In this document: piece after piece, positions 16,829 through 25,996 of the stretch
Numbering within the stretch: the first letter of the stretch is position 1
Layout: every line of letters begins with the position of its first letter
NCBI GenBank assembly: GCA_020638955.1
Contig: JACKHO010000004.1
Location: forward strand, 496,001-560,000
DNA: 64,000 nucleotides
Source: Planctomycetaceae bacterium
Lineage (GTDB): Bacteria; Planctomycetota; Planctomycetia; Planctomycetales; Planctomycetaceae
Reading direction: 5' to 3'
The notes under the pieces: generated by a model
What the model was told of the DNA's origin: nothing
Database searches by the model: none
The model's input: the letters and a program-made list of their open reading frames with translations, nothing else
Translations under genes and position numbers: made by a program

Positions 16829-18191
16829 TCACACCTCGGCGCCGGTGAACAGCGGTTCGATGACTTTGCCAGTGTTGAGCCGGACGGGGCGGTCGATGCG
16901 GTCCCGCACCATCGTTTCAGATTCAATTCCCAGCACGTGGTACACCGTCGCTCCCAAATCATTGGGAGAGTAAGCACGCGTTGCCGGATAGCCGCCTTCC
17001 GCGTCGGAAGTGCCAATGACCTGTCCGGGAAGTACGCCGGCTCCGGCAAACAGTGCGAAGAAACACGGTCCCCAGTGGTCGCGTCCCGCCTGATTGTTGA
17101 TTTTCGGCGTCCGACCAAATTCGCCCATCATGACCACCAGTGTGTTGGCGAGTCGTCCCGAGTTTTCCAAGTCATCGAGCAGTGCGGACACACCCTGATC
17201 CAGTGGCGGCAATAGTCGATCTTTTAGAGTCGGAAAAATATTACCGTGGTTGTCCCAGTTCTGCACGCGGCCCATGTTTGCCTGGACCACGGGAACATCG
17301 GCCTCAATGAGCCGCCGGGCCAATAGCAATGACTGACCATACTGATTGCGCCCATACCGCTCACGAACTTCCGCACTCTCCAGCTTCACGTCGAACGCTC
17401 TGCTCAACTGGCTTGATGTGAGCATGTTGAATGCGAGTTCCTGATCGCTTTGCAAACCAGGTGTTTTCGGGACCTCCGTGAATCCGTCCTGCTGACGGTT
17501 CACTTCCTGCAGCAATGAGTGACGACTCGACAGCCGGGACTGATCCACCCCGCTGGCCAGTGTGAGGGCGTCTACTCGGAAGTCGTCGGAGTTGGGATCT
17601 CCCTTGATTTGCCAGGGATCAAAATTTGGTCCCAGAAAACCCGCATGCTGTCCCGGCCACGTGAGCGGTCCTTCCTGCAGGAACGTCGGCAAATTGACAC
17701 CGCTGGGAATTCCGTCGGTCCGGGGATGCAAGAACGACAGGGCACTCGAATACGAGGGCCAGTCGTCGCGCGAGGCGACCTTGTCGAAGAATCCACCGGG
17801 TTGCTTTCACCGGTCAACACATGGTGTGTCGACATGAGGTGATTGTTGTCGCCGTGTGAAAGACTGCGAACCACTGCATATCGATTCGCCCGTGCCGCCA
17901 GTTGGGGCAAATGCTCACAAACTGAGTAGCCGGGATTGCCGTCGAAATCGGCTGGAACTCTCCCGGATTTCCTTGGGAGCCTCCGGCTTCATGTCGAACG
18001 TGTCGTGATGACTGCAGGCTCCCGTGAGGAAGACAATCAGCACCTGATTGGCCGGTCTGCTTTCACTTTGTCGCGCCGCGAGTGCGTCCTGACAGTGCAG
18101 CTGACATACCGACACCTAATGCGCAAACCCTCCCGCCCGCAATAGATTGCGGCGAGAAAGGTGGAGTTGCGAGGTACTGGCTGCGGTCCAT
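16829..18191 (-). pseudogene. DUF1501 protein gene broken by about five indels
   Basis: The pieces read in order as one DUF1501 (sulfatase-like, Tat-exported) protein: SRRNLLRAGG (Tat motif), LGVGMSAALSGRTRGAT, then ANQVLIVFLTGACSHHDTFDMK, then CEHLPQLAARANRYAVVRSL with HLMSTHHVLTG, then 300 intact residues to the stop, including FGRTPKINNQAGRDHWG and DLGATVYHVLG. These lie in different frames. Restoring single bases in short G/C runs near 17798-17800, 17930-17933 and 17962-17965 rejoins the last three; two more shifts lie between 18060 and 18130. The N-terminal boundary is approximate. It is either a decaying gene or local consensus error; the adjacent gene is damaged in the same way. Confidence 0.8.
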
Positions 18192-18225
18192 AGGTGAATT
18201 ACTGAAGAGTGATGGGAAAGTGCCG

Positions 18226-19565
18226 TTACTCTTGTATCGGCAACTTCAGGGTCAGGCGTTTTCCGTTTCGCCAGACAACCGTGTCGAGTTTCTGTCCTGG
18301 CAGACACTCGGTCACACCGTATGCCAGCAGGTCGTCCTCGGTCAATAAGTCTGTCCGGCCGTTGACTGAAACCAGGATGTCTCCCTCACGGAAACCGGCA
18401 TTGCGAGCCGCGGCGTGGGGGCCATATTTACCGGCTGGCAAAGACATGCAAAGCCATTTCCCCGGCACCCACACCTGCCTTCTGTCGGAATTCAGGAGTG
18501 GTCGAATCGAGTTTCAGGCCACCGGTCGACATCCGCCGCAGGCCCCAGGAGGACACGCGCCAGGCAATTTCTCCTTCGCGACGCCATCCGTCTTCGAGTG
18601 ACATTGACAATGTCATGGGCTTGCCAGCCCGGCTGACTTGAGCCTTAACAGTTCCGCCCTCAGGAGCGGTGTTGTGCAGAACCCACTGCACGTCGGCCAT
18701 GGAAATCATCGGCTGGCTTTGCAGTGCGAGAATGTTATCACCCGCTTTGAATCCTGCCTTGGCCGCAGGAGAAACCTCGGCCACGGCAACAACTTTGGCA
18801 CACTCTTTCGGATCGAGTGTCAAACCAACAGATTTGGGATGTGGGTAGGGGAACAGAACTTTTTCTGGAATGGGCTTTGCGCTGGGCACGGTAATACTGC
18901 CGTTCGGCGTCGCCAATTTGGTGGCAGTGAATGCAGCTTTTGACCACGTCACCCTCGTAGTTGAGTGCGTCAGTGAACTTGTCACGCAGTGCGGGATACT
19001 TTTCTGGTGACGAAAACAAAGGCTTGTCGCCCCGCTTCCCAGCCAACTCAGCTTTGTTCCCCGGATATGCCGCATGGATATCCAATCCGCGTTCGAGGGC
19101 CTTGGCCATCCCTTTGAGTGAGACGTCCCCCACCCATTCGGTACGATGCGACCGCGTGCCGAACCGACCGTAAATAGTTTTGTCGGCGTTCATCAAAAAC
19201 ACGGCAAAAGACTGGTCGGTGTCGTATTGAAACGTTTCGAGGTCGAGTCCATTCGTCCCCACTACTCGGACGCAGACGTATTCCTTCAGCAGCTTCTGAA
19301 TGACAGGGTCCTGGTCGACCAGTTCGTCATCCAGCTTCACGCATTCCTCGCAGGGGAGGCAGCGGAGCACGACCAGAATTGGCTTGCCCGATTTCTTCGC
19401 CTCGGCAATGGCCCCCGGGATGTCGTTGTACATCCAGAAGCCCTCGGCCTCGACGCGTTCCTTATCTTCCCGAACCTTCTGCTCCCGAGTCTTCTTTTCC
19501 TCTGCCTGAAGCATTGCGCCCACGAACAACAACACGACAATAGCGAAACGGCATAACAAGCGCAT
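18226..19565 (-). pseudogene. Thioredoxin-like / CxxCH / PDZ protein gene with two frameshifts
   Basis: The N-terminal frame (19565 down to about 18890) encodes a Sec signal (MRLLCRFAIVVLLFVGAML), a thioredoxin-like domain with KPILVVLRCLPCEECVKLDD, and a c-heme-type CIHCH motif followed by QIGDAERQYYR. The next frame gives KPIPEKVLFPYPHPKSVGL and a PDZ domain (VAEVSPAAKAGFKAGDNILAL); the third gives a second PDZ-like half (HAAARNAGFREGDILVSVNG) to the stop at 18226. Both junctions need a 1-nt shift, at about 18890 and 18440. The intact form would be an exported redox/PDZ protein of a type I associate with planctomycetes. Its neighbour has the same kind of damage. Confidence 0.8.
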
Positions 19566-19686
19566 TGGTCAATCCTGCTGGAAGGAAAGAGGCTTCAAAC
19601 GTGGCCGAAATGTTAGCAGGAGGCCAACGGGAATGCAGCAGAACAAGCGAGCGAGGCGAGTCTTGAAATGGGAGCAACTCGCCGAA

Positions 19687-21018
19687 TCATTGGGATTCTC
19701 CTCGGAATGGAGGAGCCGCCTTTCCGCCACCAATGGACGGCGGAATGTCGGGGACCGGTGGCTCGGGATATCCATTTTGCGACGAGAACTCACGCAGTTG
19801 CCGGAACAAAACTTGAACTTCCTCGTGGCATGCGGAATCGCAGGAAACAATCACACAACCTGGATACGTGGAAATGGCGCCTTCGCCGTTGCCGTATTCA
19901 TACCAACCCCTATCCACTCCAGTCAGGATCGCATCCTCCAGGAAATTCCGATCCTCTCTCAGAGCCTTTGTGAGACCGGCCAAATCATAGTACCGGGTTG
20001 AAATATGTCGATCAGCTTGCTCGCGCGGCGCGACGATCAGGGTGGAGTTGTCGATGAACACACCTAACTTGACTCGATTGATATCAACGAGTGCCGTTTC
20101 CAGCGTTTCCCGCAAAGTTTTCATTTCACGAAGATGAACCTCCATATCTGGAGAAACTCCTTCGTGACGCAGTCCAATTCGATCCAGGCTGACCGGAATG
20201 GGATAATTGTCCTGAAGGTATGTACAAAGCTCATCCAGATCCGACACGTCCTCAAACCCCTTCGCCAAAGGGCCATCTAACACTGTAAGAATCCGTTGAT
20301 CTTCGGCTGAAACATGCTTGCCTCGCGGTGGAGGTGACGATTTGTCGTGAGTCGTGATCGTGAGTGGGGGGCCTGTGTTGAATTCTCGCAAACCAACCAA
20401 CAGATCGAGCACTTCGCGATGCTTTCTCTGAGTTTGACGCACAACCAAACCGCCAGGGAAAGAGGCCATGTTGCCTTTTCCATTCCCCAGATGAAGCCAG
20501 CCGCGGACGTGTCTCCTTATCAGAAGCTCCATTTCCTCCCACTCGTCCGTGACTTCGGGGGGCAGGTCGCGCAATTCGTAGACCACCGTCTCCATATACA
20601 CTTCAGCATCGATGTCGGAAGTTATGACCAGCGTTTCATGTTGAATAAAGTATTCGAGTCGTGTCTCCTGGATCGCAAATGCGACGTCCAGTGCTTCTCG
20701 CAGCGTAATGCCCGCTGGAAGATTGAACTGAACAGCATCACCGTATCCCAATCCCTCGGCGAGTAACGCTGCTTCATTGATGCGAATGGGAATTCGGTAT
20801 TCCTTCGAAATCGCCTCGGCAAGTTCGTAGATGTTACCTTTCAATGTGGTGCCCGGTTCAATCTTCGCATCGAGCACATTCTCAATCTTGATCCTTCCTG
20901 GCGAGTCCTGACGGTAGTGGTACTTGGCAGGTCGCCGGGGAGCGGTTTCCTCGAGCTGTGCCAGCAGGGTTGGCGAGATGAGAAGTACGGCTGTGAGTGC
21001 TGATACGGTTCGAAACAT
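19687..21018 (-). CDS. Secreted protein of two repeated secretin N0/STN-like modules (paralogue 1)
   Basis: A 443-residue exported protein (signal MFRTVSALTAVLLISPTLLA). After PRRPAKYHYRQDSP it consists of two copies of one ~165-residue module (about 48-216 and 246-412). Each has an N0/STN-like half (LDAKIEPGTTLK...LVITS then VVYELRDL; second copy LDGPLAKGF...LIVAP then YYDLAGL) and a second half with a glycine turn and a hydrophobic strand (PGGLVVRQTQRKHREVLDLL..LREF; PGCVIVSCDSACHEEVQVLF..LREF). The tail is Pro/Gly-rich. The next gene upstream encodes a paralogue of exactly the same length. Such modules occur at the periplasmic end of secretins, but no secretin barrel is present. Confidence 0.85.
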   Translation of the reverse strand: MFRTVSALTAVLLISPTLLAQLEETAPRRPAKYHYRQDSPGRIKIENVLDAKIEPGTTLKGNIYELAEAISKEYRIPIRINEAALLAEGLGYGDAVQFNLPAGITLREALDVAFAIQETRLEYFIQHETLVITSDIDAEVYMETVVYELRDLPPEVTDEWEEMELLIRRHVRGWLHLGNGKGNMASFPGGLVVRQTQRKHREVLDLLVGLREFNTGPPLTITTHDKSSPPPRGKHVSAEDQRILTVLDGPLAKGFEDVSDLDELCTYLQDNYPIPVSLDRIGLRHEGVSPDMEVHLREMKTLRETLETALVDINRVKLGVFIDNSTLIVAPREQADRHISTRYYDLAGLTKALREDRNFLEDAILTGVDRGWYEYGNGEGAISTYPGCVIVSCDSACHEEVQVLFRQLREFSSQNGYPEPPVPDIPPSIGGGKAAPPFRGESQ

Positions 21019-21073
21019 GCTGTGTCCTTAGGTTGGATGAGCGTGGCTAGTCTTGCTGCTTCGAGGTGCCTGC

Positions 21074-22405
21074 CTAAAAGAAATTGGTATCCGGCGGAGG
21101 TTCCCCAAACGAGTCGCCGAAATTCTGGGGCTCAGCTGGTTCTGGAATGACCGGTTTTGGATATCCCTGCTGGGCCGAGAACTCCCGCAGTTGTTGAAAT
21201 ACATTTCGCATTTCCTGGTGTGCCGAATCTGTACCGGTAAACAGCAAGCAGCCTTGGTACTCCGTGACTGCTCCGGGCGGACTGCCAAGGTCGGTATTGA
21301 AAAGCCATTTTGCATTTTCAAACACAGGAAACAGGTACGTGGGATCGGACCTCAACTCTTCGATGAGGCCAGCAAGGTCATAAACCTCCAAGTACAGATC
21401 CTCGTTTGCCGTGATAATTGACTCGACCGATAGCACTGAGTTCCGAGTAATGAAGTTCAGTTCGAGTCCGCCGACGTCAGAAATCGCATAGCCCAGCGTA
21501 TTGTTCAGTGTGTTCAGCCGTCGCACACGGACTTCTGTCTCCGGTCCAATTCCCTCGGGGTTAATTGAACGTTCGTTGAGACGCACGTGAAACGGATACG
21601 CATTGTCGAGGAATGCACAGAGCTCGCCCACGGTTTTCACCGCTTCGACTCCTTCGGGAGGTGGCCCTGCCAATGCGTCCCGAATTGCCTCCAGTTGCGG
21701 CGACTTTCGTTCGCCACGTGGTGTCGGCAAGTCGGAAACAGTAATGGTAAGCGGAGGCCCTGTGTTGAATTCTCGCAGCCGAGTCAGCAAATTGAGAATT
21801 TCACGATGGCGCCGCTGAGTCTGACGAATGACCACGCCGCCCGGTATGGACTCAAGAGTACCTTCGCCACTGTTTTGGTCGAGCCAGTAGCCTGTATGAG
21901 ACTGAATCAGTTCCTCAATTTTACCTGCCGTGCTGAGAACTTCATGTGGCAGATCCCGTAATTCATAGACAACGGTCTCCATGAAATCATCGGCTCGAAT
22001 CCTTGGCGTTAGTTCCAACACGTCAAAGCGGATGTGGCAGTCAAACTGAATTTCACTTTCCGCAAACACGGTATCCAGTGCCTGCTGCAAGGTGATTCCT
22101 GAGGGCAATTCGAACTCGGGCATGCGCTCATCTGAAACCCCTTCGGCCAGCAGCGAAGGTTCATCTACGCCAGTCTCAATATCAAAGTGCTTCCCAAGCG
22201 CCTCCATGAGTTGCCAGGGATTCCCCTTCAGCACCACGCCAGGTTCAATGATGGTGTCGAGCGCCTTCTCGATTTTGATGCGCTCAGGCGAGTCCTGACG
22301 GTAGTGGTACTTGGCCGGTCGTCGGGGAGCGGTTTCATCGGGCTGTGCGAACAGCGGGGGGATCGCTGTGAAGACAATGGCGAGCAGGGTTGTGGTTCGC
22401 AGCAT
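21074..22405 (-). CDS. Secreted protein of two repeated secretin N0/STN-like modules (paralogue 2)
   Basis: A 443-residue paralogue of the downstream gene, 55 bp away on the same strand. The signal is MLRTTTLLAIVFTAIPPLFA, followed by DETAPRRPAKYHYRQDSP, nearly identical to paralogue 1. Module 1 has DFMETVVYELRDLPHEV and GGVVIRQTQRRHREILNLL; module 2 has LYLEVYDLAGLIEELR and GCLLFTGTDSAHQEMRNVF; both end LREF. The C-terminus is Pro-rich (PVIPEPAEPQN). The frame is open upstream to 22471, but 22405 begins the signal peptide. The pair probably arose by tandem gene duplication after an earlier internal module duplication, and is probably cotranscribed. The role is unknown; assembly at the outer membrane is inference. 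Confidence 0.85.
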   Translation of the reverse strand: MLRTTTLLAIVFTAIPPLFAQPDETAPRRPAKYHYRQDSPERIKIEKALDTIIEPGVVLKGNPWQLMEALGKHFDIETGVDEPSLLAEGVSDERMPEFELPSGITLQQALDTVFAESEIQFDCHIRFDVLELTPRIRADDFMETVVYELRDLPHEVLSTAGKIEELIQSHTGYWLDQNSGEGTLESIPGGVVIRQTQRRHREILNLLTRLREFNTGPPLTITVSDLPTPRGERKSPQLEAIRDALAGPPPEGVEAVKTVGELCAFLDNAYPFHVRLNERSINPEGIGPETEVRVRRLNTLNNTLGYAISDVGGLELNFITRNSVLSVESIITANEDLYLEVYDLAGLIEELRSDPTYLFPVFENAKWLFNTDLGSPPGAVTEYQGCLLFTGTDSAHQEMRNVFQQLREFSAQQGYPKPVIPEPAEPQNFGDSFGEPPPDTNFF

Positions 22406-22651
22406 GGGGATTTCCCTCAAACCAGTGGTGTTGTCTGACTTCAGACTAAACCACGTAAACGGCGGGGGCAACGAATTGTCAACTTTTCGGGGGTTGGTTG
22501 GAATTCACGCCTCCCGCTGCATTTGCGGCTCGGTTGGATTCTCGCCCTCCCAGGCGGGTGGAAATTCGCATCTGTGCTGATTGGTGGTTGCTGCATCCTT
22601 GTCCAATGGGGACTGAGTCAGGACAATGCGGCGCGTGGGGGCAAATCACTT

Positions 22652-22671
22652 CACAGACTGGAATGTCTGTG
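22652..22671. repeat. Short palindromic repeat, copy 1
   Basis: CACAGACT, loop GGAA, TGTCTGTG; one mismatch next to the loop. The repeat plus one preceding T and the following CCA recurs at 32373-32396 with a perfect stem. Both are intergenic, so it behaves as a dispersed REP-like palindrome. Confidence 0.65.
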
Positions 22672-22722
22672 CCAACAGGGGGTGATGTGCTCGCGAAGTT
22701 TGAAAATTGAGTGACGTAAGGA

Positions 22723-22739
22723 CTCGGTCGGGGACCGAG
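22723..22739 (+). promoter_or_regulatory. Hairpin directly upstream of miaB start
   Basis: CTCGGTC (22723-22729) and GACCGAG (22733-22739) form a 7-bp stem with a GGG loop, ending 7 nt before ATG 22747. It would sit in the ribosome-binding region of the mRNA, where no strong Shine-Dalgarno is otherwise visible. A translational control role is inference. Confidence 0.45.
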
Positions 22740-22746
22740 ACGGGAA

Positions 22747-24276
22747 ATGGAACACAACGGCAAACTCTACATCGAAACAGTTGGCTGCCAGATGAATGTG
22801 CTGGACAGCGAGCTCGTCGTTGCTGCTTTGCGGCAAAAGGGTTACGAATTGTGTGACGACCCGTTCGAGGCGGACACGGTCATTTTTAATACGTGCAGCG
22901 TGCGGGAACTGGCTGAGCACAAAACCTACAGCTCCGTGGGTCGACTGAAGCACAAGAAACGGAACCGACCGCATCAGGTGATTGGTCTCATGGGCTGCAT
23001 GGCCCAGAAAGATCAGGAACTGGTCTTCAAGAAGGCACCGCACGTCGACTTGGTGGTCGGAACCGGGCAACTGGCCGAAATTCCGATGCTGGTCGACGAA
23101 GTCCGCCGCACCCGGGAAAAGCAGCTGGCTGTTTCGCTGGGACGGCGGGATGGTTCTCGCACCGAAGTTGCCGACAGTTTCACCAGCTTCGATCCTCTCC
23201 GCGACGCGTCCATGCGGCCCTCCCCCTGGCAGGCGTATGTCCGGATTATGATTGGGTGCGACAAATTTTGTACGTATTGCGTCGTCCCCACCACACGCGG
23301 CCCGGAGCAGTCACGTTCGCCGAAGGATATCGAGAGAGAAGTTCGCCTGCTGGCGGATCAGGGCGTGAAGGAAATTACGCTCCTTGGACAGACCGTGAAC
23401 AGCTACCGGCACGAGGAAGACGGCCAGACGCACCGGCTCTCCGATTTGCTCCGTCGGATTCACGACGTCGAAGGTATTCTGCGGATCAAATTCGTCACGA
23501 ATTTTCCGAAAGACATGTCGACCGAACTTTTGGAGACCATTCGGGACCTTCCCAAAGTCGCCCGCTACCTGCACGTGCCCTTGCAGGCCGGATGTGACGA
23601 CGTCTTAAAACGGATGAAGCGCGGTTACACCGTAGCTGACTATCGCGAGATGATGGACCGCATTCGGCAAATCCTGCCGGACTGTGCCGTGTCGAGCGAC
23701 TTCATTGTCGGATTCTGCGGCGAGTCGGAGGAGTCATTCCAGGCCAGCATGGATTCAGTCCGGGAGCATCGGTTCAAGAACAGCTTCATTTTCAAATACA
23801 GCCCGCGTCCTGGGACGAAGGCGTACGAGAACTTCGAAGACGACATTCCAGACGACGTCAAAAAGCGTCGTAACAACGAATTGCTGGCTCTGCAGAACCA
23901 AATAAGTCAGGAGGACAACCAGGCCTTCGTTGGCCGCCGGGTGGAGGTTCTGGTCGAAGGACCGAGTAAGCACGCCGCGAAAAGTACGGTGCCCGATCTC
24001 CCCGGCTGGCACGATGGCTCAGGGGCCAGCGAAAACTCGTCAAACGAGCAGTTGGTCGAACTCGACGCCCCTGCAGCCGCCCCTCGAACGGAAGCAATTC
24101 AGCTTGTGGGACGAACGTTGTGTGACCGTATTGTCGTGTTTGATGGCAATCCCCGACTGGCTGGGCACTTGGCGGAAATTGAAATCCACGAGGCGCTGCC
24201 CACGACTCTGGTGGGGAGTATTGTCACGCAGCACGTTCAGGGCGATCCCCTGCAGCTCCTGCCAATTGTCGAGTAA
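22747..24276 (+). CDS. miaB: tRNA-2-methylthio-N6-dimethylallyladenosine synthase
   Basis: Radical-SAM methylthiotransferase adding a 2-methylthio group to i6A37 of tRNA. In 509 residues: an N-terminal UPF0004 domain with the cluster cysteines in TVGCQMN, FNTCSVRE and LMGCMAQ; a radical-SAM core with CDKFCTYC (CxxxCxxC) then VVPTTRGPEQSRSP; ITLLGQTVNSY, typical of MiaB; and a C-terminal TRAM domain. The TRAM part is interrupted by a low-complexity, Ser/Ala/Glu-rich stretch (about residues 410-450, GWHDGSGASENSSNEQ), making the protein longer than the usual ~440-470. It has its own promoter region, shared with the divergent paralogue pair. Confidence 0.96.
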   Translation: MEHNGKLYIETVGCQMNVLDSELVVAALRQKGYELCDDPFEADTVIFNTCSVRELAEHKTYSSVGRLKHKKRNRPHQVIGLMGCMAQKDQELVFKKAPHVDLVVGTGQLAEIPMLVDEVRRTREKQLAVSLGRRDGSRTEVADSFTSFDPLRDASMRPSPWQAYVRIMIGCDKFCTYCVVPTTRGPEQSRSPKDIEREVRLLADQGVKEITLLGQTVNSYRHEEDGQTHRLSDLLRRIHDVEGILRIKFVTNFPKDMSTELLETIRDLPKVARYLHVPLQAGCDDVLKRMKRGYTVADYREMMDRIRQILPDCAVSSDFIVGFCGESEESFQASMDSVREHRFKNSFIFKYSPRPGTKAYENFEDDIPDDVKKRRNNELLALQNQISQEDNQAFVGRRVEVLVEGPSKHAAKSTVPDLPGWHDGSGASENSSNEQLVELDAPAAAPRTEAIQLVGRTLCDRIVVFDGNPRLAGHLAEIEIHEALPTTLVGSIVTQHVQGDPLQLLPIVE

Positions 24277-24928
24277 ACCGCAGTGCGGTTGTTCTCGCTC
24301 ATCGCTCGCCGGTAACGGCATTCCTCGCCGGTTGGTCGTTGCAACCAACGTCCTGTCGGCAACTTCTGCGTACCAGTCGCTGCGTTCGGGTGAAATTCGG
24401 CCTCGGCGCTGGACTTCTTAACACAGTTCCCGATATCAATCCGGCCCCTTCACGTTTCCCATCTCGATCATTTCCAACGTCAAGCAACATCCCTTTCAGT
24501 CCAACGGAATCGTATTGATCTTTCCCTCCAGGGAATGAGCTTTGTGTTCTCTGTTCTGGCGGCAATGGCTCTGAGCCATTGGTTGTGGCGTCGGCATACC
24601 GTGAGTGAGTATCACGTGGTGGATTCAATTGAATGACAACTGACAGCTTGCGACTTGGCAGTTCCCATGATGTGGGCCCTACCAATTGGCAAGGGAGGAG
24701 TGCTGCGATTTCCTGAAAACTCGGGAGGTCGTGAAGAATTGCTGGAGGCATGGTTTCACGGAATCCGATGGTGAAGAGACCGGTGATTCCGTACCAGCTC
24801 AGCATGCCTGCTTGCAGGTAAAGAATGAATTTGAGAGAGGATTCTCTTCTCCCAAATTCGAGTTGAACACAGTGACGAAGTGACCGGCCCACGCTCGGTC
24901 AACGACAGCAGTGGCCACGGAGGAATGC
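24277..24928. other. Long intergenic region between miaB and the sigma factor gene
   Basis: 652 bp without a supported gene. A small stem AACCGC/GCGGTT right after the miaB stop (24276-24290) may be a weak terminator. A 197-codon minus-strand frame spans much of the region but is rich in Arg/Ser/Pro and recognised as nothing. A hairpin at 24827-24859 precedes the sigma factor gene. Confidence 0.5.
24827..24859 (+). promoter_or_regulatory. Hairpin in the leader of the sigma factor gene
   Basis: GAATTTG (24827-24833) pairs with CAAATTC (24853-24859), with partial GAGAG/CTCT pairing inside. It lies about 70 nt upstream of ATG 24929, has no T run after it and so is not a simple terminator. Regulatory meaning is speculative. 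Confidence 0.3.
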
Positions 24929-25705
24929 ATGACCACGAAGGTCAATGGTGATATTCAAGCGACCTGGACTGCCTTCAAGCAGGACCAGTCGAATCAAGAG
25001 CTCAGGAATCGCCTCATCGAAAGATACTTTCCCCTCGTTCGCTTCAATGCCGAACGCGTGTGGGCGAAGTTGCCAGATGGCGTCGATTTGAACGACCTCA
25101 TTTCCGCAGGCGTATTCGGCCTAATGGACGCAATCGAAGCGTTCGACATGGAACGAGGCGTGAAATTTGAAACCTACTGTGTGCCGCGAATCCGCGGTGC
25201 GATGCTGGACGAGCTTCGCACCATGGACTGGGTACCACGCCTGGTTCGCAGCAAGGCGAGCAAGCTGGAAGCAGCACGGAAACAGGTGGAAGCGTCAGTT
25301 GGACGGCCACCGACTGACCGGGAACTCGCCGACAAAATGGAAATGAGTCTCGACGAGTTCGAGAAAATGAAGTCGGAAGCCAGTGCCGTGGGACTCGTCA
25401 GTCTCAACAAAAAGTGGTACGAAACTGACAGCTCCAAAGATGTTCGCGAAGTGGACATCGTGGAAGACCAGAAGGGCGAAGACCCCACCTTCGGCATTCA
25501 GAAGCGTGATGTCATGCGACTGGTGACCAAGGGGCTGAATCGCAACGAGCGGCTCATCATCATTCTGTATTACTACGAAGAACTGACGATGAAGGAAATC
25601 GGCCAGACTCTGGGCCTTTCCGAAAGCCGCGTCAGCCAAATGCACTCGAGCATTGTGGGACGTTTGAAAGATCAACTCAAACGTCGTCGCCCTGAGTTCG
25701 CTTAG
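24929..25705 (+). CDS. fliA: FliA/WhiG-type RNA polymerase sigma factor (sigma-28 family)
   Basis: A 258-residue alternative sigma factor that directs RNA polymerase to flagellar or developmental promoters. Region 2: LIERYFPLVRFNAERV, GVDLNDLISAGVFGLMDAIEAFD and the -10-recognising RGVKFETYCVPRIRGAMLDE, followed by LRTMDWVPR, hallmark of the FliA/WhiG group. Region 3: RPPTDRELADKMEMSLDEF. Region 4: GLNRNERLIIILYYYEELTMKEIG then LGLSESRVSQMHSSI. ATG 24929 has CGGAGGA just upstream; GTG 24911 is in frame but less likely. No flagellar gene or anti-sigma FlgM is adjacent. A terminator follows. Confidence 0.94.
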   Translation: MTTKVNGDIQATWTAFKQDQSNQELRNRLIERYFPLVRFNAERVWAKLPDGVDLNDLISAGVFGLMDAIEAFDMERGVKFETYCVPRIRGAMLDELRTMDWVPRLVRSKASKLEAARKQVEASVGRPPTDRELADKMEMSLDEFEKMKSEASAVGLVSLNKKWYETDSSKDVREVDIVEDQKGEDPTFGIQKRDVMRLVTKGLNRNERLIIILYYYEELTMKEIGQTLGLSESRVSQMHSSIVGRLKDQLKRRRPEFA

Positions 25706-25734
25706 CGACTGACAGCTCATCCTGACTTACGAAG

Positions 25735-25771
25735 CCGCCTACGAGTCGTCTCTGACTCCGGGCGGTTTTTT
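25735..25771 (+). terminator. Rho-independent terminator after the sigma factor gene
   Basis: CCGCC (25735-25739) pairs with GGCGG (25761-25765), with an inner GAGTC/GACTC helix, followed by six T (25766-25771). It lies 30 nt after the sigma factor stop codon. Confidence 0.82.
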
Positions 25772-25996
25772 GCTGCGCGTATGGGCCAGGGGGCAGTACT
25801 GAAGGGCATTGCTTGTTCTGCGGCGGCCGGGCGAAGACAGTCGTGGGAGCGAATCTGTCGGCATTTGTGAGAGTCTGCCGAGGCACGTGAGCCGTTCAAT
25901 TGCCATGATAATGAACGCGTCGTTCGATGTTGCTAGACTCGGGACCCAGTTTGCAAGCGCAGATGTACTCAAATCGCAGGTCTAAGAGGCGATGGC

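Larger units (their letters stand above)
22406..22746. other. Divergent intergenic region with repeat and hairpin
   Basis: 341 bp between the secreted paralogue pair and miaB, which diverge. It contains a short palindromic repeat (22652-22671) and a hairpin directly upstream of miaB (22723-22739). Short plus-strand frames are present but look non-coding. Confidence 0.5.

Noticed and set aside
24299..24892. 197-codon minus-strand frame in the miaB-sigma gap
   Set aside because: There is no Shine-Dalgarno, the product is Arg/Ser/Pro-rich, and no family pattern appears; kept as non-coding.
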